Source: Setaria digitata (lineage: Eukaryota > Nematoda > Chromadorea > Rhabditida > Setariidae). From it: a stretch of 64,000 nucleotides of DNA. The notes under the pieces were generated by a model, which saw only the letters and a list, made by a program, of their open reading frames with translations, did not search any database and was not told the DNA's origin. This document shows, piece by piece, positions 57,001 through 64,000 of this stretch. Location of the stretch: NCBI GenBank assembly GCA_003640385.1, contig RCAB01000018.1:62001-126000 (forward strand), read 5' to 3'. The translations under genes and the position numbers were made by a program. Each line of letters opens with the position of its first letter. Position 1 is the stretch's first letter.

Positions 57001-57198
57001 CTCGTTAATTTTATATTCATTTCGAAATCTGATTTCCGTTTCATATCGTTTGTTAATTCGTTTTCTTCTAGGTGTATGCAACAGCTAACAAATATAAGGG
57101 TAAAAGCTACGTTGTTGGCAGATCGTATGAGTAAATCACAGTCACATGAATTTACTGCACTTATGCAAATTTTCGACGACACATTGTCACAGAGTTAG
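48041..57198 (+). CDS. KATNB1: Katanin p80 WD40-containing regulatory subunit B1
   Basis: Fourteen exons, about 700 residues: 48041-48098, 49021-49142, 49742-49853, 50899-50962, 51155-51371, 51708-51889, 52161-52323, 53200-53451, 54414-54520, 54766-54902, 55413-55474, 55621-55995, 56554-56678, 57072-57198. Residues 1 to about 306 form a divergent WD40 propeller; the clearest blades are TLVGHNGRINAI, CTVTLWDTR, CYSPNDAFIALGSD and [23 protein letters not shown] (with the LIRFWD/IRFWD and WEP landmarks of human p80). Residues about 307-528 are a Ser/Pro/charged linker. From about 529 (LDDVITGLNKLEV) runs the con80 domain, including WNLTLCTAILPHIEPL and the signature GVDVPAEERHNKCIKCMQQL. In the family, con80 binds the p60 ATPase and microtubules, and the WD40 part targets the severing complex to centrosomes. 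The linker exons 54414 and 54766 are the least certain. Confidence 0.9.
50083..50109 (+). repeat. Poly-T run of 27 in a KATNB1 intron
   Basis: A 27-base T run in the intron between 49853 and 50899. Nearby are other long T runs (near 49985, 50165 and 50818) and a run of A near 49880, making this intron unusually rich in homopolymers. Confidence 0.8.
55203..55300. repeat. TA-rich microsatellite with a palindromic end
   Basis: Blocks of TA dinucleotides separated by short A runs. The right end, 55265-55300, is a perfect 36-base palindrome with GAAAC and GTTTC arms around TA repeats. It lies in the KATNB1 intron between 54902 and 55413. Confidence 0.9.
56144..56218. repeat. 24-base perfect direct repeat in a KATNB1 intron
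   Basis: Copies at 56144-56167 and 56195-56218 are identical over 24 bases (core CTTTAAGTGCGTACATTAGC) and are separated by 27 bases of mostly T. This is a recent local duplication in the intron between 55995 and 56554. Confidence 0.9.
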
Positions 57199-60100
57199 AT
57201 TTCCTTTAATTTTTTTTGTTTTCTTGATAAGGTAACTATGTATTCTTTTGATGATGCTCATTGGGATTTACTTTCATCTTGAAGCTCAATCAATATTTTC
57301 TGATGGATTTTAACGAAATGTTCATCTGCTTTTGTGGGGTGGGAATGGATGAGTTAACTAAAGGTGATGGAATTCTAGGAAATAAATGTCTGAGGTTTTT
57401 AGTGCTTTTTTTTTAGTTTTCGTTTAGCAGGTTTTGTCTTTTTTAACAAAAGATTTTGCAAATTTCTTTGAAACTTGCAGTCCCATATACAAAGGTTTTC
57501 TGTCTAGAGAAATTTTTTTTTAATTTCATCCTAAAAAATATTCCATTTTGCTCATCCATATCTATTTATTTATTTTTATTTGGTAAGTGACTTCCTCTTT
57601 TCCACATTAAATGATAGTTTTTTTTTCTTTTTTTTTTCAAAATAAGCCTCTAAAACGTTGCTATTTGTATTCTTGTGGTCTCATTTTATTTGTAAATGTA
57701 CTAACTGCTCCTTGTATAATTGTGGAAATATTTTTAGTGTAAGTTTGATCTTTGATATGGAATGAGAAACTAAATATAAATCAGGACGTAAATTATGGTT
57801 TTGTTTGGGATGATCGAAAGTTTTTAACATAATGCTTTTCAGAGGAAATTTCGAAGAAGTTTGTTGTTCTTTAAGAAATGTTGCCTGTTTGGGTTGAATT
57901 TTTGTAGAATAATCTTTATAGGATGATATACCCATTGTTTTTACTATAGTTATAAATATGTTAGGAACAGCTTACATTTAACCTTTAATTCTGGCTATTG
58001 TACATCCTCAGAAAAATGTCAGAATACTTTACTTGTCGACAATTTATTAGTTTGTCTGTATTAGTATCGTAACTGATGTTCATTTTGCTCCTTTTGCTCC
58101 TGCTGAATGAATGAATGTGGAAATGCCGGTTCATAGCTTCCATCTTTATCACTGTGAATTCTGACATTGTTTTTGCAAGTTTTATTTCAAAGCATAGCAA
58201 TTTTAAAATAAAATTTTGCATGAAATTTTGTGGACAGCGCACTTACTTATTCAATGATGAAAGCAGGTATCATTTCTGTAATGGATTTTGTTATAGTAGG
58301 GCTTATTTAAAAAGCTGTGTCTTTTTCCCTTTCTGAGAACGAAGTTGAGAGTAATATATTTATCATTCGATAAACAAAAGCCATAATTACCATTTGTTTT
58401 GCTATTTTCTCAGATACTAACTCCTCAGATGATAATTGCACAGTCTAAATGAGGATCATCGTCTCATTCATTTTATTTCAAGGCCACCGGAAGGAAGTGC
58501 GGATCAGTGCTTCTATGGTCATGAAAGTGGGAATGAAAGCACAAAATCATTGTTATTTATCGTGTGTAGATACTACTTCATTTGGAGGCTGTGAGTGAAT
58601 CTCAGATAACGTTTTGGAATCATGTAAAAAAATTTGGACTCGATTGAACTGTTATGAGAGAATTCTGGATAAAAAATCCATTTAGAATCTAGATTTTTAA
58701 GTCTTGATATAGATACGGATGTGATTTTTTTAACGGATTCTCCAAAATCATCGGTGTTCTCGATTCGACTGCGATAATTCTTGGAAATCGATAACTGTAT
58801 GTATTGTAATGAGTGTATATATTATAATAATGCAATAGTTCGGAAGCAAGTTGGAGGATCAAATCGCTATTATGATCGGAAATGAGATATTTATTTGGCT
58901 AATAATTGAATGGGAAATCATGATACTGAAGTTGGCATAGTTTCTTGGAAGATTAATCCTTAAATGTTGGAAGTGGACAAAGGATCGAGGGACAGGGAAG
59001 CAACTTTGGCGTAGATGTGTCATACTTTGTACAATCAAAAATGGTATATCATAAATGATTGCAACCTTAAACATCCCATCTTTCTAAATTGTGATCTGTG
59101 GAAGAATGAAGTGGAGACAAAATTGATATAAATATTAAGGTAGTATAGAGTACTCCCAGTAACCTAAAAGCAATTAAGGGACTATTAGTGGCATCAATGA
59201 ATAATCGGGCAGTTATTGTCATCAGTCGAATGACCTTTGGCGCTTTATTATCTTTCGCTTAGCGGTTGGTTCTATTTTCCATTTTTCTTTCGGGATACCA
59301 AATTGTGGAAATTATTGCGAAAGCATTCATAGGCACGTTCTGCAGATAAGTGAATGAAGATATGATAGCGACATCATTATCAGTGAACTTCAAAACACTG
59401 ATGTGGCTTAATCTCTCCGAACGCTTCCTATGTATTGAAATTCTCTAATCCTTCTTTATTCACAAGCGTTTCTGGTCTTAGTTTACCATATCAAGGCTTA
59501 CTATAAAATAATTCGGAAATAAGTTTCTGTTAGTAGCTAAGTCTGACCAATCCAAAGTTATATTTAAAGTAAGCAGAGGAAATGAAAAGTTCGCCATCTT
59601 CATTTTTCTTCACCTTCTCATCCATCACTTCAAAGATTTGGGAAATAATAATTTCAGGTGAGACTATCATGATTAAACAGACGCAGTCTGTGAGGAAACA
59701 ACATATATTTTCATCGCATTTTGCTGATCCATCAGTTTCAGTAAAGTTTTTATTCGCAGTAGTTTTCTATTTTATGGCATAATGCATTAAAATTAAATTT
59801 CAACGTAGTTGTTGGAGTCTTTGAAGTCGTTCTAATTCTTTCAGTCGTTATCAGTTCGGGAGGAATATCTCAATCCATCGGTAACAGCCGTTCGAAATTT
59901 CTTTTCAATTTTTTTTCGGAAGTTTTCGAGCATAAACGTATATGCGTGTTTCATACAATTTTTGTACCATGAACAGACAGTGGAAAGTGACGTGAAATAT
60001 CAATAATTTAATGTCGGAAAGCAAATATATATATTTTCAACGAGCACTATAGAGTTTTAGTTGAACAGATTGAGTCCTTGTGGTTTTTAAAATGTTCTTT

Positions 60101-60400
60101 TATCAGGAACAAAAATTTTATGAAGAAAGTTATACGCAAGATTCGTTCTTGGAAAAAAGTGTGCGACTGATGAGTATTTGCACTTAGCATCCTTTGTACA
60201 AAAACTTCAAGTTATTGAAGGTAACTGTTCTCTATTTTTGCTATAACTAACAAGCGCGTAAATTATATATATGGAATGGAACTGATAAAGTGTACCCGCA
60301 CAGATTTTAAGTTTGGCCATTTGTTTTACAGAAAAACCTCCACCACTATCGAGATCAAGTGTTGGCAATAACTCCTGCCGATTACCTGTAAACACCGTAG
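57199..60400. other. KATNB1 3' UTR and intergenic, nothing certain
   Basis: No recognised gene. A few open segments follow acceptor-like sites, for example one starting after TTTATCAG near 60108 that reads EQKFYEESYTQDSFLEKS, which could be an upstream exon of the possible gene at 60401. No link in phase could be shown. No RNA gene or mobile element was seen. Confidence 0.35.
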
Positions 60401-61464
60401 TTCCTACTTGTGCTTCCTCTCCACAAACTCCACTCCAATTAATCGCAATTTTTGTGCTTTGTCTGCAAACTTCAGCACCAATCCAGCAACGGACAAATTA
60501 GTGATGAAATATACTTCATGTGGTCACACCTGCCAAGCCATCAGTGAGTACAATGAGTACGTGGTGGTTTTCGAGTGTGAAGTTTGTATTCCGAAACAAT
60601 TGAGGCTAATAGTTTTTTCATCGCTTTTCTCCTTCTCTTCCTAGATAGCTTTTCGGAAGAACGAATTCGATGTCACTTCGATATCTGCCCTATCTTAACC
60701 AGTTTCCGACTATTCGTAAGTTGGACTCCTCTGTTGTCTCACTTTCTACGATCATACCAGCACCGAGTTCATAAATGTGGATGTGACGCGTGAGTCCATC
60801 TTAATGTTATCATTAAGCTTAAACTCCCTGATGCAGTCGATGGATTCAGAATCAGTTAGGTCTCTCGGAGCGATCTGAAGTGCTCGCCAAGTCAGCTGGC
60901 AAGCGATGAGGAAACGAGCTGTTGGAGAAGCGAACGCTGCTTCGGAAGATGATGCACAGGAAGGTGAAGGTGTGCGGCAGGTGTGTCCTTTCTCCTCGCC
61001 AGGGCCATTCTTCGCAGCTTTTTATGCAAACAGACTACCCCGCAGCCGTTGTTACCTCTGAGGGCTCTGTTACCGCAGGATTCCAAACCTGGACCAACCA
61101 ACAACTTCCTCTCCTTCTGCCACCATCACTCGTTCGAAGAGCCAAATATCGATTGATGACTGATCAAAGGATTCCTTTAATGGCGGAAATGGAATCAGAT
61201 TAGCTATAGATTAGCTAATCAGATTAGCTATATGCTTCTGATTGACACTGAAGCATTCACTTCCCTTTACATCTAATTGCTACTGTTACTCCGATATTCA
61301 TACTTCATTTCTCTCGAATAATGCAGACGGACGATTCCTGCAGTGATACTTGCTCTTTACTCGTAACCATTCCAACAAAACGTGGAAGGATCGGTCCATT
61401 GAGGTTTTTGGGAGATAAAATAGGTTCCGGAGTAATACTTTTGGACGATCAAACGACCAGTTAG
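60401..61464 (+). CDS. Possible cysteine-rich multi-exon gene, unidentified, partial
   Basis: Five segments join in phase with good splice signals: 60401-60543 (donor GTGAGT), 60645-60715 (acceptor TTCCTAG, donor GTAAGT), 60761-60789 (acceptor ACCAG, donor GTGAGT), 60896-60980 (acceptor GTCAG, donor GTGTGT) and 61327-61464 (acceptor ATGCAG, stop TAG). The reading gives Cys-containing pieces such as YTSCGHTCQAI, RCHFDICPILTSF and HRVHKCGCDA, then an acidic stretch (NAASEDDAQEGEG) and DDSCSDTCSLLVTIPTKRG with a tail LGDKIGSGVILLDD. No start is visible; a 5' part is missing or unrecognised. An alternative start for segment four at 60837 stops at a TGA at 60907. I do not recognise a family. It could be a real gene, a decayed one, or chance. 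Confidence 0.3.
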
Positions 61465-64000
61465 GTGCTTCAACAGACTTTTGATCGACTATCAGGTGTG
61501 GTGATAAAGGTCTAGAAGAATCTTTCGCGTCAACTTGGCGTTTTCTATCAGCCATATTTGTTCATGGGCAGGTCATACCTGAAGCTGCCTACCCTAAATA
61601 AATGTTGAGATGATCACAGTATTATCGTCTTGTTAAACCGGGACCAGCGGTTGACTGTCCAGACTAGAGTTATCTCCTTTTTTTTCATTTATTGATTTGC
61701 TCAAAAATAATCATTGATTCAAAGGAAAATAGCGATATTCTAATTTTACTGATTGTCCCATTTTCTCTAATGGTGTGTTTCAAAAATTACCCCCTTCATT
61801 TACATGTTTTCGAACAAAAATGGGAAACAGGAGAAATGTCGATTGTGTAAGCATCAGAAGTCAAAACTGCGAGGAATTTCAAATGAATGAAGTAAAATCT
61901 TCCTTTATTTCACCTTTATTGCATTTTCCGATGCTAATGAAAATGTTATATTGCAACTTGAGAGGGATTCCCGACCTCGACTTCTTCTTGCATTTTTTTC
62001 CCTCACCTTGACCTCTTTATTTCTTTTCTCCACCTTGAACTACAATTTAATGGACCAGCAGTTCGTTTGTAAAACCACCTACGACGTTACGTTTACTAAA
62101 GCATACCTGATTCTGCCTAGATGGTTATGCGGTCTTGTTGTTATTGTGCTTATTACATATTCTTTGAAAAGAAATGTTGAACTTCACGAATCTCTCTCTC
62201 TCGTAAAAAGCTTTAAAAAAATAAAGCCACTAAATCCATTGATTTAAAACTTGCTGAGAAAGGGAAGTGAAGCAAGAGTTAAATTTATAAAGAGAATTTT
62301 ATTTTTTCAAGTCATCTCATTTGCTATCTTAATGGAAGACACATTTCAAGATGTTTTTAGTTCAGCCCACTGATTTTTTCAGTTCAGTTTGTTTTTTTTT
62401 TTCGAAAACTAGGACTGAAAGTTAATTTATCACTTTTAAATTTATATTACCTTGAAGGACCTTCTGTTTGTAAATATTGTTTCATATTATATTTGGAGGA
62501 ATTTATCTACAGACTTTGTCAAAAAATTTGATATATATCACGAATAATAGTGGTACCTAATTAATAATGAAAAATATTTATGGACATCTCCCTTTGCTTC
62601 CATTAGTATGATAATAACCTTCCAGCATCATTTCTAACATTTCTTCTTTCCTCAAAACTTTTCATACATCACCTTTCAGGTTGCTCACATCTAGTGAAAT
62701 GCGAAGGAATGCTGTTTCCAAATCTCTTACAGGAAATAATTTTGAGCAGATTCCTTGAAATAGATGCGTAAATCACTTTATCTGATCTATATACGTTTAG
62801 CTGCCAGTCTTGATCGCTAGCTACTCAGCTGTACCATCTGAAGAGTTCGCACGAGTTGACCAAATTTTATATCAACGAAGTAATCTATCAGTTCTGGCTC
62901 ATAGTGTACAAGGATGCTGCCATATATCATTGTTTTATTTTCCGTCAATTTCTACTTTCTTCCAGCAAAATATTTTGCATAGCAGTTTTCCGAAGGAGTG
63001 CTGTCTCTAGATGAAAAGATTAACTTTTCTTTAGATTTTTTCCTGAAAATGACCAGACATGACACGGTAGAAAAAATGGAAATAAGGATCACAGTTTCCT
63101 CTCATTGTCATGGTTATCATGATTCTTCGTTTGCTCTTAGTTGGTACTTTTTTGTACGCGTTGCCGTCATTTCTCAATAATTTCACTCAAAGAAGTATTT
63201 CTTATGATACCTATTCAGTTCTCGTTTAGCAATTTTCCCTTCTACAATAATTCCACTAATCTTCCCTCAAAATTTTGCACAGCAGTTTGCCATCTATCAA
63301 ATCAAAGGATTCGCAATTTATTCTTCTCTTCAGAAGTTTTGATAATTTTGTGGATTCTTAATTTTCTTCGTATAATTTTATCTGATGTGGGATATAAGAA
63401 GATGTGATATGCTAATTGTCATGTTGCAATTCAGAAACCTGTGTAGGTTCTTCCCCTACCAGAAATGATTGAATTCAGACCTGGATGTAGGAATATTTTC
63501 TGCTCACTTGAAATAGGCTAAGAGCAAATTCCTTAGTGAAACAACTATACCGACCTGATGAGAGAAAGCTGAACGCTCACTATTCATTCATCATTTTACT
63601 TTGTATAAGCATTTTCTCTCTCTGAAATTTGCGTCCATAAAAATTACACTGTTTAAGAACAAAAAGAAGAGGAAGTTTCATTTTATCAAACTAATAAATG
63701 ACTTCATCCATAATTTCACAATTAACCATGTGTATAGAATACTGAAGACTTTCTAGGTATGAATTTTAAATCAAACCTGCTTAGCTAAGTTCTAGTTTTA
63801 ATTAAAATCACTGTCGTCTTATATTAATCAATACCTTACAATCGTGTCTTCTGTCCTTCACTACTCTTTCAGTTTCTTCATGCTGGTCTTTTTTTTTTCA
63901 TAAAACCTTTGAAGGATAGTATGCTGCGATTTATGTGTGCCATGCTGGTGTTGTTGAATTTTAAAGAATTTTTGATAATTTAATTTTCCATCTCGATTTC
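61465..64000. other. Right end of window, nothing recognised
   Basis: AT-rich sequence with short frames on both strands. The frame at 61951-62247 has a hydrophobic middle and is open for 98 codons, but it has no splice context or recognisable motif. No RNA gene or transposon feature was seen. Confidence 0.35.

Noticed and set aside
61298..61555. 85-codon minus-strand frame starting ATG
   Set aside because: Clean but antisense to the candidate last exon at 61327-61464, whose splice acceptor and phase fit upstream segments; no recognisable motif on the minus strand.

Overview
The window is nuclear DNA from a nematode, most likely a filarial or other spirurid (clade III) worm. The sequence shows AT-rich DNA, compact protein-coding exons split by introns rich in poly-T, and acceptors of the TTTTCAG type. 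Most first ATGs lie within about 30 bases of an acceptor-like site, which fits spliced-leader trans-splicing. The encoded PAR-6 reads very close to the nematode PAR-6 I remember. Clade placement is inference; the nematode call rests on gene structure and protein similarity.

Layout. Bases 34-174 hold the last exon of a plus-strand gene that enters from the left. Bases 922-1832 hold a minus-strand gene for a basic, serine-rich protein I do not recognise. Five plus-strand genes then follow in a row: an M20 family metallopeptidase/deacylase (3333-6216), RWDD1 (7520-12206), PAR-6 (14117-16882), a C15orf61 homologue (18703-21947) and a small membrane protein (22857-23984). Two minus-strand genes come next: DPM1 (25417-27285) and mitochondrial ribosomal protein mL55 (28698-29495). 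A tRNA-Val(TAC) lies at 29892-29964 in the divergent gap before the 21-exon CCAR1 gene (30998-39994). About 8 kb with no recognisable gene separates CCAR1 from a full-length katanin p80 gene (48041-57198). The last 7 kb holds a possible small cysteine-rich gene (60401-61464) and otherwise nothing I can identify.

The gene set is housekeeping and cell biology: cell polarity (PAR-6), microtubule severing (katanin p80), transcription and splicing co-regulation (CCAR1), dolichol-phosphate-mannose synthesis (DPM1), mitochondrial translation (mL55) and translation-linked GTPase partnering (RWDD1). They do not form one pathway. I see no mobile element, CRISPR array, phage or toxin system, and no convincing new system. 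The points most worth a second look are splicing features (two GC-AG introns, several tandem acceptors, an alternative 3' end), the retained WD40-type katanin p80, two uncharacterised proteins, and the possible gene near 61 kb. All exon boundaries were read by eye from splice signals, reading phase and remembered homologues; no alignment or transcript data were available.
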